Below, one piece after another: positions 16,008 to 25,645 of a stretch of 41,399 nucleotides of DNA. The DNA is taken from contig JAFQPR010000097.1 in assembly GCA_017411605.1 (NCBI GenBank), forward strand, positions 1 through 41,399, written 5' to 3'. This DNA comes from Clostridia bacterium (GTDB lineage Bacteria > Bacillota > Clostridia > Oscillospirales > CAG-272). Numbering within the stretch: the stretch's first letter is position 1; each line of letters opens with the position of its first letter. A program made the translations under genes and the position numbers. The notes under the pieces were generated by a model. It did not search any database. It saw only the letters and a list, made by a program, of their open reading frames with translations, and was not told the origin of the DNA.

Positions 16008-19000
16008 TTATTCCGGAACTACCGAATTTTTGTAATCTCTAGCGCTTTGGCAGTATTTCCAGAAGCGTGCTACGAGATTTGTAAGGTTATCGTTATTCTG
16101 AGTCTTAGACCATTCGTAGTATGCATTGATATGGAAGCTGCCGGCCTCCGTGCCGTCCACCGTGTAAGCAACGGTTTCGCAGAGTGCGTAAGCATATACG
16201 TCTATATCAATGTATTTGCCATCCTCAGACGTTTCCGTCTTAACACGAGTACCGTCTATAAAGAACTCGTACTTACTTGCATCCGCACCGTCTGCAAGAT
16301 AGAATCTCATCGCGGGAGTTCCGTCAAGCACGAAGGTTGCGCTTTTAAGTCCGTTCGTTTCAGCAGTAGCACTTCCATCTATTGTAGGTGCGTTGTTTTC
16401 ATCGTAAGTGTCACCGAGAATTGCATTGATCTTTGCTATAGCTTCCGCATCGTTAGTCTTGAAGTAAGCGTATGCCGATCTTACGTAAGAGAGAACGTCT
16501 TTAACGAGAATCTTTTCTGTTTCAGCGCCGCCGGAAAGCACCTTTTCGGCATATTTGATAACGCTGAACGTGAATGTTCCCGTAGCGGTCTTTTCTCCGA
16601 CGGTTAAGTTCACCTTGAGTGTTATTTCTCTTGCGGCTTCTTTAGCGGAAAGCGGAATAGAAACAAGATAATAGTTCTCGCCCTCAAGCGTTACTGTTTT
16701 TACATTGTATTCGCTCTGCGCTTTACCATCAAGTATAAAACCGTTAAGGTATGTCTTTTGAGGCACGTATACGTTGAGAATAAGATCTCTATCAAGAGTG
16801 AGGCTCATTTTTGGTACGAAGTTAATGTCTGCAATTTCTTTAGGCATTAATCTATAAATAACCTCATCTCCAATTTCGTAAATTTTAACAAATACCGCAT
16901 AACCATTAACTAATGCAAATTTATCGGTAGGTGCAGAAAGTTCTTTTTTAATGATTAAACAGCTATAATTTCCTTCGTTTTCTTTGCTGTAAATTACGCT
17001 ATCATTTCCGTCATTGAATACGTTTAATTTAAGTATCGAAGTATCAAAGGTATAGAATTTAAACGTACCGCCAACTATTTCTGCATTTACGTTTACTACA
17101 TTGGATGGGTCATAGAAATTAAATATTTTTTGAGTTTTACCCGCCGGTGCATTGCTTGCAAAATCGAAATCACAGTTATTAAATATGAAGTTAACTGTAC
17201 CGCCTCCGTTTTGCCTATTGTTATGAATAATCCTGAATAGAGGCTCTGTCGAATTTGAATTTGTTGCATATCCGAGAGTTACGTTATCCACCGTAACGTT
17301 AAATACCTTTTTTGATACAGCTATGTTGTTGACGTAAACAAAGCTGAATACCGAGTGAGTATTTGTAAGAAGCTTCCCGTTCTTTATTATAAGATTGGTA
17401 GTTTCTACGAGCGCTCCGCTTGTAAGATTTGATACAAGGTGGAATAGGTTGGCTGAGTTCGTAATAGTATGACTTCCGAGATCAACAACAATCGTTCCGG
17501 CGGCATCTGTAAAAGTATCGTTTGGCGCAGCGGTATTCGCATAATCACGTCTCAATAGGATATTTACCGTCTTGCCGTTTACACCGTTGCCCGCAACTTC
17601 ATTTATTGCCGCTTGCGAAGCTTCCTTCCAAGTAGCATAAGCTCCAACGAACGTGCGGTCTTCTTTGAATACTGCAAACGGATAGTCGAGCACGGACGCG
17701 GTAGATTTTCCGATTGTTCCGTATTCAGTTTCAAGGCTTATGAGCTCGTAGTAATCTTTCGTGCCATCGGTTGAAACTTTACAGAAGTATCTGATACCGT
17801 TTTCGGTCTCATATTCGTATGATACAATAGCCGCACCGGAATTCATTTCAAGAGTCGTATATTTCTCGTTGCTGTCGGGAAGATATTTTACTGTATCATT
17901 TCCGTTATTTAATACGTACAATTTGATACTAGAGGTATCAAGAGTATTGAACTTGAATGTTCCGGCGTATATTTCTGCATTTACGTTAACTAAATTCTTT
18001 GCATCGTACAAGTTGAATATTGAAAGTACTTTACCGGAAGGTGCGTTAGTAACAAAATCAAAATCGCAGTTGAAGAATTTGAAGTTAACAGTTTCGCCGC
18101 CGTTTTCTCTGGTTTCGTTAACAGTTCTGAACAAAGGAACATTTGTATTAGTGCCCGATGCATAACCTATATCAACGTTATCAACAGAAACGTTAAATAT
18201 TTTAGCTGAAACCGCTGTGTTATTAACGTATAGAAAACTAAATAATGCGTGAGTTTTTGCGAGAAGAGTTCCGTTTTTAATAACAATATTAGTTTCGTTT
18301 ACGAGAGCTCCGCTTGTAAGATTTGATACGAGGTGGAATAGGTTGGATGAGTTCGTAATAATATGACTTCCGATGTCAATAACTATGCTTCCGCCCGCAT
18401 CTGTGATAGTATCGGGAGCTCCTTCTGTATTTTCGTAATCTCTTCTTAAGAGAATATTTACGGTCTGACCTTTTGCACCGTTGCCTTTTATCTGATTTGC
18501 TGCCGCTGAAGCAGCATCTTTCCAGGTTGTATATGCTCCGATAAACGTTCCGTCTTTAAATATCGCAAATGGATAGTCGAGAGCAGATGCGTATTTTGCT
18601 TCGATATTTCCGTATGCTGTAATCAGCGTCTCGGAACCTTTTATTGATGATATCATAAATAATTCGGATTCCTCGTCCTGATAGTATGAAACCGCAGATA
18701 CTGCATAATCTTTCAAAGCATCGAAATTCGCTATAAAGAAATTGGGAGTTTGAGATTCCGAAACTAAAATGTATCCTGCACTCGAAGAATTCTTTTCATA
18801 AAGTCTGTATTTTGCGGTATTCGCATTTGCTTCAACCGTGATTTGAAGCTCCCCCGATTCAAGAATCTCGGCTTCAACCCCTAAAACAGTTGCTGATGTA
18901 TCTTGTGGATTGTAATAAGCAAGAGTTCTGTCACTTTCCGTACCGTCGTTGCTTATAGCAGTAACAGCAAATGTCATTCTTGAATTTGCAAGATTTTCTT

Positions 19001-21770
19001 CTGGAGCATAGGTAAGGGAAGTATCGGTTATATTGTTTATAAGGTCGTATGTGGGAGCGTTTTCAACAGCAACGTATATGTTGTAGCTAACGGCATCCGC
19101 TATAGGCGACCAAGCAAAATTAAAATCGCCGAGTTTTTCTTCTCTTGAATAGTTAAGCGCGTCAGGTGCGTCGAGTTTATTAATCGGTGTAAAACCTGAT
19201 ATTATATAAGTTTCTGAAGCTTCTGTATCAAACGTAATAAGATTTTTGCCGGAAACAGTATAGTGAACGCTATTTCCGTCAGAACTTCTAACAACATTTG
19301 CGTTTGTTATTGTAGGATAATAAACACTAACGGGTTCTCCGCCGTTAGATTTGATATTGAACGTCTTTGCAACTCCGTTTTCCCATACTGCCGAAACCTC
19401 AAAGTTTCCTCTTGCCATAAGTCCCGTGTAAGAGCCTGTTGACCATTCATCGGGAATTGCCGCCAATGGCTCAATATATCCCTCGTGGCTCTGAAGAAGC
19501 ATTTCTGCCATACCTGCGGTAATGCCGAAGCTTGCATCAATCTGGAATATGTCCCAAAGCTTTGTGAAGAGGTTAGGGAATGCGCAGTCGGTGATGAGAC
19601 CCTTCACCATTTCATGTGCCCTATCGCCGCACTTTGTTCTTGCATAAAGTCCGGATTTGTGAGCATATACCCATCCTCCTGTGCTATTTCCGCCTTGGCG
19701 ATTTTCAAGAGTTACCTTTGCCGCATCGAGCCAAGCAGGAGTGGTGGAGTTTATAATATTACCGGGATAAAGACCGACGAGCTGAGATACGTGTCTGTGA
19801 TTAGGATCATCACCTACAGAACCATAATAGTCTTCCTCGCGAAATTCCTTTATCTGTCCCGAAAGACCTACGTGGATAGGATCGTATTTGTCGATCTGCT
19901 CCATAACGGTCTTTAGGATAGAGTATTCCTCGGAGGAAAGAAGCGAAGAATCGGCAAGATTGATTCCAAGCGCCTTTGCAGCCTCAAGTGCGTTGTAATT
20001 GTTGAGGTAAGCGAACGTCTGAGCGTAGGTAGTACCCTTGGTATAATACCAAACACCGTTAACGTGAACTTCGGGCGAATCGCAGTAAGAAACAAGATAA
20101 TTTCCGTCTTCGTCAAGCTCCACGCATTTCGTTATGTATCTTGCAGCATTAACGAGAACATCGTAAACGTGCCGAAGTATTGCGGGATTCTTAGTAAACT
20201 GATAATAATCCCAAAACAACTGAGTTGTAAAGCCAAGATTACCCGCGGAACGGTCACCGTTAATATTGTACTGATGCTGTCCGGTTCCAATAACCCAACC
20301 GTTACCTCCGTCAAGTCCAAGTTTATCCGAGTGATTTTCCTTTATATATTTCGTTGCATACGTTTCCGCCTCAGCCATGTATGCGTTGTTATAATCAACG
20401 TAAGCTTCAAACGTTTCTGAAAGATTTGTTGAGAATGCGGGCCAGTAGTTCATCTGCACGTTTATATTGTGCCAATATCCCGAGCCCCAAGGTGCTGTAT
20501 TGTAAGTATTCCATACGCCCTGAAGGTTTGCAGGAAGAGTACCGGTTCTTGATGAAGCAATAAGTAAATATCTTCCGTATTGGAAAAGAAGAGTCTCAAG
20601 ATAATTACCGTAGCCGTTGGACTTATAATTTTCTACAAGGACGTCGGTAGGTAAATTGAAATCGCTCTCACTGCAATTAAGGTCTGCACTTACCCTTCCG
20701 AAAAGCCCGTAATGATCATCAACGTGAGCTTTTTTGAGGAGATTATAAGCCTCTTCGTATGAATTATCGGTAAACTTAGTGTCAATTGCATGTATTTCGC
20801 CTTCAACCTTATCTCTGGTAAAGTTAAGACCTGTTGACATCGTGGGCCTTTTATCCAATGTACCTTTGAAAGTTTCTGTTTTCAACTGATAATCTGTTCC
20901 AAGTGTTACAACAATATAAGCCTTTGTAGCATTGTTAACTACGATCGTTCCATCAATATCACTATGCTCTTTTCCGGTAATATCGGCGTAGTTGTTTTCA
21001 ACCGTCGAAGCTTCAACTTTGCCGTCGGTATAAACCTTGTAAATGCCGAGAAAATCTATATCGTAATATCCCATCTTACCGGCGAGCTCGATGTATCCTA
21101 CGCCATCTTCCGTGACAGATGATGTTACAGTACCGGTCTTGGATTTTCCGTCTGTTTCGCTATACATATAATCCTGCTCGTATGGAATGGTAGGACGGAG
21201 TGTAAAGGAGAGTGCGCCATCCGTATCCGCATCAAGCTTTATAACGAGCGCCTTGTCGGGATAAGATATAAAATATTCTCTTGTGTATTTTACACCGTTA
21301 TACGTGTAATCGACACCGGAAACAGCAGTTTTCAGATCAAGATAACGTATGTAATCGGTAACCGCACCGGTTGTATGATTGAAATCTATGAACGTTTCGG
21401 AAAAGTTATTAAGTCCACCGCTGTTGGGACTGTATGAAAAAGGATTAGAAAGAGTTTTTTCCGTAATCTGAATTCTTTCGGTTTCGGTTCTGCCAAAAAC
21501 GTTAGCGCCGAAGTATGCGTTGCCTATTGGAAGCGACCATCTTTCCCATGCTTCGTCTGCTCCGCCGTTGGAATGGGCGTAATGCGAATGCTCGGTGCTT
21601 GTTATAGGTGCAGGTTCATCATACCAGAGTTTCAACGGTAGCTCACTCTCTTCAATGAAAATGTTGCTTTTGTTCGCAGCTGCCGCGAAGCTGATAAACT
21701 GAAACAGTATCGACATACATCCAAACAAAATCGCAAACGTGCAAAATAGACTGACAATTGTTTTTTTCAT
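16008..21770 (-). CDS. Secreted GH95 fucosidase-like protein with tandem beta-helix repeats
   Basis: This 1920-residue paralogue of the GH95 protein at 10487 is likewise probably an alpha-L-fucosidase. The chosen ATG has AGAAAGGAAAC upstream and begins a clear signal peptide (MKKTIVSLFCTFAILFG...), whereas 21 in-frame codons before it look non-coding. The GH95 module (about 30-865) keeps N435-I-N437 and E567. Fibronectin III-like domains follow (about 870-1045). Then come two tandem 297-298 residue repeats (about 1053-1646) with beta-helix-like strands (IVIDIGSHIITNSSNLFHLVSN pattern). The last 275 residues are the module shared with GH95 1, ending at a matching FWKYCQSARDYKNSV. It lacks the discoidin and SGNH parts. 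No cell-wall anchor is seen. A microprotein gene follows at once. AraC 3 faces it. Confidence 0.88.
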   Translation of the reverse strand: MKKTIVSLFCTFAILFGCMSILFQFISFAAAANKSNIFIEESELPLKLWYDEPAPITSTEHSHYAHSNGGADEAWERWSLPIGNAYFGANVFGRTETERIQITEKTLSNPFSYSPNSGGLNNFSETFIDFNHTTGAVTDYIRYLDLKTAVSGVDYTYNGVKYTREYFISYPDKALVIKLDADTDGALSFTLRPTIPYEQDYMYSETDGKSKTGTVTSSVTEDGVGYIELAGKMGYYDIDFLGIYKVYTDGKVEASTVENNYADITGKEHSDIDGTIVVNNATKAYIVVTLGTDYQLKTETFKGTLDKRPTMSTGLNFTRDKVEGEIHAIDTKFTDNSYEEAYNLLKKAHVDDHYGLFGRVSADLNCSESDFNLPTDVLVENYKSNGYGNYLETLLFQYGRYLLIASSRTGTLPANLQGVWNTYNTAPWGSGYWHNINVQMNYWPAFSTNLSETFEAYVDYNNAYMAEAETYATKYIKENHSDKLGLDGGNGWVIGTGQHQYNINGDRSAGNLGFTTQLFWDYYQFTKNPAILRHVYDVLVNAARYITKCVELDEDGNYLVSYCDSPEVHVNGVWYYTKGTTYAQTFAYLNNYNALEAAKALGINLADSSLLSSEEYSILKTVMEQIDKYDPIHVGLSGQIKEFREEDYYGSVGDDPNHRHVSQLVGLYPGNIINSTTPAWLDAAKVTLENRQGGNSTGGWVYAHKSGLYARTKCGDRAHEMVKGLITDCAFPNLFTKLWDIFQIDASFGITAGMAEMLLQSHEGYIEPLAAIPDEWSTGSYTGLMARGNFEVSAVWENGVAKTFNIKSNGGEPVSVYYPTITNANVVRSSDGNSVHYTVSGKNLITFDTEASETYIISGFTPINKLDAPDALNYSREEKLGDFNFAWSPIADAVSYNIYVAVENAPTYDLINNITDTSLTYAPEENLANSRMTFAVTAISNDGTESDRTLAYYNPQDTSATVLGVEAEILESGELQITVEANANTAKYRLYEKNSSSAGYILVSESQTPNFFIANFDALKDYAVSAVSYYQDEESELFMISSIKGSETLITAYGNIEAKYASALDYPFAIFKDGTFIGAYTTWKDAASAAANQIKGNGAKGQTVNILLRRDYENTEGAPDTITDAGGSIVIDIGSHIITNSSNLFHLVSNLTSGALVNETNIVIKNGTLLAKTHALFSFLYVNNTAVSAKIFNVSVDNVDIGYASGTNTNVPLFRTVNETRENGGETVNFKFFNCDFDFVTNAPSGKVLSIFNLYDAKNLVNVNAEIYAGTFKFNTLDTSSIKLYVLNNGNDTVKYLPDSNEKYTTLEMNSGAAIVSYEYETENGIRYFCKVSTDGTKDYYELISLETEYGTIGKSTASVLDYPFAVFKEDRTFVGAYATWKEASQAAINEVAGNGVNGKTVNILLRRDYANTAAPNDTFTDAAGTIVVDLGSHTITNSANLFHLVSNLTSGALVETTNLIIKNGKLLTNTHSVFSFVYVNNIAVSKKVFNVTVDNVTLGYATNSNSTEPLFRIIHNNRQNGGGTVNFIFNNCDFDFASNAPAGKTQKIFNFYDPSNVVNVNAEIVGGTFKFYTFDTSILKLNVFNDGNDSVIYSKENEGNYSCLIIKKELSAPTDKFALVNGYAVFVKIYEIGDEVIYRLMPKEIADINFVPKMSLTLDRDLILNVYVPQKTYLNGFILDGKAQSEYNVKTVTLEGENYYLVSIPLSAKEAAREITLKVNLTVGEKTATGTFTFSVIKYAEKVLSGGAETEKILVKDVLSYVRSAYAYFKTNDAEAIAKINAILGDTYDENNAPTIDGSATAETNGLKSATFVLDGTPAMRFYLADGADASKYEFFIDGTRVKTETSEDGKYIDIDVYAYALCETVAYTVDGTEAGSFHINAYYEWSKTQNNDNLTNLVARFWKYCQSARDYKNSVVPE
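16833..18614 (-). repeat. Tandem 0.89-kb coding repeat inside GH95 2
   Basis: Unit A runs from 18614 to 17724 and unit B from 17723 to about 16833. The period is 891 bp at the start and 894 bp after a one-codon insertion in unit B. Near 18303-18370 and 17409-17476 the DNA is almost identical over about 65 bp. Other parts have drifted, so this is an in-frame duplication with locally preserved or converted segments. Confidence 0.85.
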
Positions 21771-21826
21771 AACTTGTTTCCTTTCTGCGTTTTTAGCCTT
21801 TTTGTCGTAATCGTACAAAAATGTTG

Positions 21827-21858
21827 TTGACATATTGTAAAAAGTTTGGTAAACTTAC
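21827..21858 (+). promoter_or_regulatory. AraC 3 promoter with overlapping inverted repeat
   Basis: TTGACA (21827-21832) and TAAACT (21850-21855) are spaced by 17 bp. An inverted repeat around AAGTTT-GGT-AAACTT (within 21837-21858) covers the minus-10 region. This fits autorepression or other control of AraC 3. The pairing is seen; the regulation is inferred. Confidence 0.5.
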
Positions 21859-21871
21859 AATAGTCAATATA

Positions 21872-21903
21872 ATTATAACTTCTTTTCATCCAATATTGAA
21901 TGA
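21872..21903 (-). promoter_or_regulatory. GH95 2 promoter with overlapping near-palindrome
   Basis: On the minus strand TTCAAT (21895-21900) and a perfect TATAAT (21872-21877) are 17 bp apart. The weak minus-35 is covered by an 18-bp near-palindrome centred on CAATATTG (21886-21903, 16 of 18 symmetric). A weak minus-35 with an overlapping site is the usual layout for an activator-dependent promoter, so this is a candidate AraC 3 site. Confidence 0.45.
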
Positions 21904-21949
21904 TGAAAAACAAAAAAACATTGTTCAAAAACAAATTTAAGGAGTAAAT

Positions 21950-22693
21950 ATGATTAAATACTGTAGGTTAAGCGTCGCGGGTATTGAATTGGCTCCATAC
22001 AATTGGCAAAATAACGTAGACAATTATATTTACCGCATATTGTATGTACACTCCGGAGGTGGCGGATACTTACTCGGGGAAGAAAAAATTCCTTTTAAGA
22101 CCGGTTTTCTGTATTTAATTCCTTCGTATGCAAATATAGCGACGTATTCATCTTATGAAAGTGATCAGATGCGACTTAACCATACTTATGTGAATTTTGA
22201 ACTTATTCCGCCGATAATTTCCAATAATGTGATTGAAATAAATCCAAATGAAAATTCGAATCTGCGTTGCGCCGTTGACGTTTTAAATTCTTTGTGTGCG
22301 CGATGCCATCGCAGGAAGTTTGGTTTAAACGAGGAAGAACTGAAATATTTAGAAAATACCGTGATCTTTTTGATTGAAACGATGGTGAAAAGCTCGAATG
22401 CCTACATAGTCAACGATGAGACGATAATTTCTGCGTTGCAAATTATGCATAACGAGCTTCCGAAAAAAATAAGTGTAGCCGAGATTGCTAAACGTTGCTT
22501 TTTAACTCCGGAAGGTTTTTCTCAAAAATTCATCAAATTTTTAGGAGAACCTCCGTATTCTTATTTAAAAAAACTGAAAGTGAGAACTGCTTTACAATTA
22601 CGAGATTCTGGAATGAAACTTGATGAAATTGCCGCTGCTTGCGGATATTCCGATGCTAGCTCGTTATTGCACGCGATCAAGAGTGTAAAATAG
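21950..22693 (+). CDS. AraC-family transcriptional regulator 3
   Basis: This 247-residue regulator has a different, shorter sensor from AraC 1 and 2 (IYRILYVHSGGGGYLLGEEKIPFKTGFLYLIP is a cupin-like pattern). The AraC helix-turn-helix domain lies in the last 100 residues (ISVAEIAKRCFLTPEGFSQKF, then LDEIAAACGYSDASSLLHAIK). The end is a little short compared with the usual second helix-turn-helix plus basic tail. TAAGGAG precedes the ATG by 6 nt. It is divergent from GH95 2 across about 180 bp and probably controls it. It belongs to another AraC subgroup, so GH95 2 may answer to another signal than GH95 1. Confidence 0.88.
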   Translation: MIKYCRLSVAGIELAPYNWQNNVDNYIYRILYVHSGGGGYLLGEEKIPFKTGFLYLIPSYANIATYSSYESDQMRLNHTYVNFELIPPIISNNVIEINPNENSNLRCAVDVLNSLCARCHRRKFGLNEEELKYLENTVIFLIETMVKSSNAYIVNDETIISALQIMHNELPKKISVAEIAKRCFLTPEGFSQKFIKFLGEPPYSYLKKLKVRTALQLRDSGMKLDEIAAACGYSDASSLLHAIKSVK

Positions 22694-22790
22694 AGCTGTC
22701 GCGAACTTTATATTTAGTTACTATAACAAATTATGAGCAAGAGTAGAAAAGAAAATATACTTTTTAACGCATCGGCTTTTATTGATATGG

Positions 22791-22819
22791 TTGACAAAAA
22801 AGTAAGGTTATTGTATAAT
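22791..22819 (+). promoter_or_regulatory. Promoter of ispE
   Basis: Consensus TTGACA (22791-22796), 17-bp spacer and TATAAT (22814-22819). The expected transcript start near 22826 leaves only the ATG at 22846 with a usable leader, which helps fix the ispE start. Confidence 0.9.
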
Positions 22820-22845
22820 AACAAAAAATGGCATCCGGAGGGAAT

Positions 22846-23727
22846 ATGACCGCTGTAAAAGAGAAAGCATACGCAAAAATAAATCTGTATCTTGATGTGC
22901 TCGGTATAAGAGAAGATGGGTTTCATAGCATAAAAACCGTTATGCATTCTGTGTCTTTATACGATGACGTGACGGTAACTGTTTCTTTCGCAAAAGAACT
23001 TTCGATAAAGCTTGATATCGAAGGAAACCGTTTTCTTCCCGCGGACTCCAAAAATCTTGTATACCGCGCGGCAATGATTTTTGCACAGCGCCTTGGCATA
23101 CACGATGAAATATCAATAAAGCTTAAAAAGAGGATTCCCGTAGCGGCAGGTCTGGCTGGCGGATCATCCGATGCCGCTGCAACACTTAGGGCACTCAATA
23201 AGCTTTATAAAAGACCTTTTACAACTAAAGCATTGCTAAAAATGGGAGAGGAGCTTGGCTCGGACGTGCCGTACTGTATCCTTGGAAAAACCGCGCTTTG
23301 TGAGGGCAGAGGAGAGAAGATGACCTCGCTTAATACGGATATAAAATTGAATTTCATTATAGCGAATGCAAAGGAGCACGTTTCAACTCCCGAGGCTTAC
23401 CGAGCTCTCGATGAAAAGTATTCTAATTTTGACGGAAGTGTTGCGAACGATGGAGAAAACGTATTTCCTGCATTGCTTGAAATGCTGAAAACGGGGATAT
23501 TCAACAAAACTGCATTTTTCAATATATTTGAAGAGCCCGTGCTCTCTGGTTGCGAGCGTTCTTCAAAGCTGAAGGAAAGACTGATCGAGCTTGGCGCGGA
23601 GTGCGTTATGATGAGCGGAAGCGGTCCCTCGCTGTTCGCAGTGTTCAAAGATAAAGAAGCGTCCGAAACTGCAAGAAGAGCTCTTATCGACGAGGACTTT
23701 TATGCTTGGTGCGCAGAAAGTGTTTGA
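22846..23727 (+). CDS. ispE: 4-diphosphocytidyl-2-C-methyl-D-erythritol kinase
   Basis: This 293-residue GHMP kinase phosphorylates the 2-hydroxyl of CDP-methylerythritol in the MEP route to isoprenoids, in the cytosol. The family start AYAKINLYLDVLG...DGFH is at residues 8-25. The ATP loop PVAAGLAGGSSDAAA lies near residue 95, and the third GHMP motif MMSGSGPSLFAVF is near the C-terminus. The ATG at 22846 follows GGAGGG; an upstream in-frame ATG at 22828 would lie at the transcript start. The gene has its own promoter and a terminator at 23773, so it is a single-gene unit. Confidence 0.96.
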   Translation: MTAVKEKAYAKINLYLDVLGIREDGFHSIKTVMHSVSLYDDVTVTVSFAKELSIKLDIEGNRFLPADSKNLVYRAAMIFAQRLGIHDEISIKLKKRIPVAAGLAGGSSDAAATLRALNKLYKRPFTTKALLKMGEELGSDVPYCILGKTALCEGRGEKMTSLNTDIKLNFIIANAKEHVSTPEAYRALDEKYSNFDGSVANDGENVFPALLEMLKTGIFNKTAFFNIFEEPVLSGCERSSKLKERLIELGAECVMMSGSGPSLFAVFKDKEASETARRALIDEDFYAWCAESV

Positions 23728-23772
23728 TATATTGCTTTTAAGCTCTAACGTAGTATTATGTTTTAAAAAACT

Positions 23773-23820
23773 AAAGACCGAGTTTGAACGGATAATCCGC
23801 AAATCTCGGTCTTTATTATT
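23773..23820 (+). terminator. Terminator of ispE
   Basis: Arms AAAGACCGAG (23773-23782) and complement (23805-23814) enclose a loop that itself holds CGGAT-A-ATCCG. The tail is ATTATT after CTTT, a modest T-run. Confidence 0.75.
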
Positions 23821-23857
23821 GGTTATTGTTATTTATAAATAAAAAAGCTCAAATTAA

Positions 23858-23886
23858 TTGACAATTAACGAAAATTATGATATAAT
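23858..23886 (+). promoter_or_regulatory. Promoter of the TerB-N operon
   Basis: Perfect TTGACA (23858-23863), 17 bp and perfect TATAAT (23881-23886). Such a consensus promoter suggests steady expression rather than strict induction. The leader is about 75 nt and holds no obvious attenuator. Confidence 0.9.
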
Positions 23887-23968
23887 TTATGATTACAGGG
23901 TTTTTGATGATTTAGTCTATTAAAAATCAATTTTTAAAACCGATGCAATCTGTGAAAGGAGGTAAAAT

Positions 23969-25645
23969 ATGGCAGATGCAAGAGATAATATTGATGATTT
24001 TTGGGATATATCAAAGCTTATTCCCAAGAAAAAAAGTAATATCCCGAGCTTTTCAACGCATACGCCTGTCAGCGATGTTGTTGTAGAAAGCAAAACGGAA
24101 GAGGAAAGCGGCGCGATATCCGCAGAGGAAAGAAAGCTTGATTTTTCCTCTTATAAACCCTCTGATGCTGCAGATGGCAAATCTAAAGAAGAGCATAGCT
24201 ACGTACCGCGCTCATCAAGACTTATCCGCAAGGTTACGATAAAGCCCTCGCACGATAGATTTGATTTTTACGATACGTTTAGAAAAGCCGCGCTCATTTA
24301 TTTTGATTATAAATGCCAGAAATGTGAGTTTACCCCCTTTTATTCATATAAACCGCAGTATTCGCAGATGACACCCGATCAGAAAAAGTATTATTTCTAT
24401 TGGCGTGATGAACTCAGACGGAAGAGGTTTTTAAAAACCGACTATTCGTACGTATATCTTTATGCTTATGAAATACTTAATCTTCCCGAGAAAATAGGCA
24501 AAGAAGAGGGGCTCGCTCTTCTTATCGAGGTCTGGCGCGCATACAGAGCCGAGCTGCCGCGCCTTGATGCCAATTTCTCTGTGTGGGTGCAGGATTACTG
24601 TCTTGTATACGAGCTTGAATGTCCTTTTGATGAAATTAAGGATTTTTTGTTCGACGTTATAAACGTATCGTCGTTCAAGGAGTTTTATCTTTCTGATATC
24701 AGAACAGGCGGAAACGAAGCCTCCGCTATGCTTGCTTATCTTTCGGATTACGATTGGCGTAAGGGAAAATACGCGGGCGGAGATAATGCGGAAATGTATA
24801 GAATGCACGTGGAAGGCGCGATGCAGCAGGTCTTCGCTCATCTTTTCAGCGATGAAATAGTTGAGAAGGGCGACGTTAATAAAATCACGAGAACCGCATT
24901 TCCGGGCTCTCTTTGTACGCATACCGTAAAATGCATTCTCGAGATAGAGTATTCATCCGTTTCGAGCTCGCCCGAGCTCAGACGCAGTATTACTGCGGCG
25001 CTGAAATATACGGAAAATAAGCTTCGCGCGATTCTCGGAATCAAGAGCAGACTCGCAATAAAGGATCTGCCCGATCTCTTAAGGAAGATTATCGACAGAT
25101 ACTTTGAATACGAATTTGCTAAGCTGAAGCGCGAGCGCGAGCGTGCGAATATGCCCGAATACGAGAAGCTTTACGACGCTCCCGAGTCTAGCGTGAGCTT
25201 TGAGGATGCTATCGAGATCGAGAAGGCATCGTGGCGTATGACCGCAAGACTTGTCGAGGGGACGGAGGAGCAGCTTGAAGCATTAGCCGAGGATACGGCA
25301 ACGAATAAATGCGAGGCGGCGGAAACGGAAAAAGCAAAAAAAACGAAGGAAGATGCGGATATATCCGTTGCCGCTTCCGATGAAACGGCAAATTACGATA
25401 CTTACGGCTTGAGTTTTGAGGACATCGCATTCTTACGCGCCGTTGCATCGTTTGAAAACGATAGAATTTCGGCTATAGCAAAGGAGCAGAGAAGAATGCC
25501 CGAAGCAATTGCCGAGAAAATAAATGAAGCCTTTGCCGATAACTTCGGGGATGTAATTCTCGAGGAATCGGACGAGGGTATGTTTGTGGTGATAGAGGAT
25601 TACACCGAGGAGATTATTGAATGGCTTTCGAAAATACCGAAGTAA
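23969..25645 (+). CDS. TerB-N / TerB-C domain protein
   Basis: This 558-residue protein begins with a polar, probably flexible part (1-95). The TerB-N domain follows (about 100-300), recognised by KYYFYWRDELRRKRF and SYVYLYAYEILNLPEKIG, the segment that marks the family. The C-terminal TerB-C domain lies at about 415-556 (IAKEQRRMPEAIAEKINEAF..FGDVIL, then a VVIEDYTEEIIEWL end), after a charged Ala/Glu/Lys linker. The central TerB domain itself is not recognisable. Such proteins occur in Ter-linked stress systems and beside DNA-processing ATPases and helicases. The exact role is unknown; a scaffold or sensor for the next two genes is inferred. AAAGGAGG precedes the ATG. Its end overlaps the next gene by 25 bp. 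Confidence 0.82.
   Translation: MADARDNIDDFWDISKLIPKKKSNIPSFSTHTPVSDVVVESKTEEESGAISAEERKLDFSSYKPSDAADGKSKEEHSYVPRSSRLIRKVTIKPSHDRFDFYDTFRKAALIYFDYKCQKCEFTPFYSYKPQYSQMTPDQKKYYFYWRDELRRKRFLKTDYSYVYLYAYEILNLPEKIGKEEGLALLIEVWRAYRAELPRLDANFSVWVQDYCLVYELECPFDEIKDFLFDVINVSSFKEFYLSDIRTGGNEASAMLAYLSDYDWRKGKYAGGDNAEMYRMHVEGAMQQVFAHLFSDEIVEKGDVNKITRTAFPGSLCTHTVKCILEIEYSSVSSSPELRRSITAALKYTENKLRAILGIKSRLAIKDLPDLLRKIIDRYFEYEFAKLKRERERANMPEYEKLYDAPESSVSFEDAIEIEKASWRMTARLVEGTEEQLEALAEDTATNKCEAAETEKAKKTKEDADISVAASDETANYDTYGLSFEDIAFLRAVASFENDRISAIAKEQRRMPEAIAEKINEAFADNFGDVILEESDEGMFVVIEDYTEEIIEWLSKIPK

Noticed and set aside
15852-16607. Plus-strand open frame of 251 codons
   Set aside because: It lies antisense to microprotein 2 and the GH95 2 end; composition reflects the coding strand opposite.
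21771-21833. Longer N-terminus for GH95 2
   Set aside because: It would put 21 charged residues before a clear signal peptide, and the ribosome binding site is before the inner ATG.
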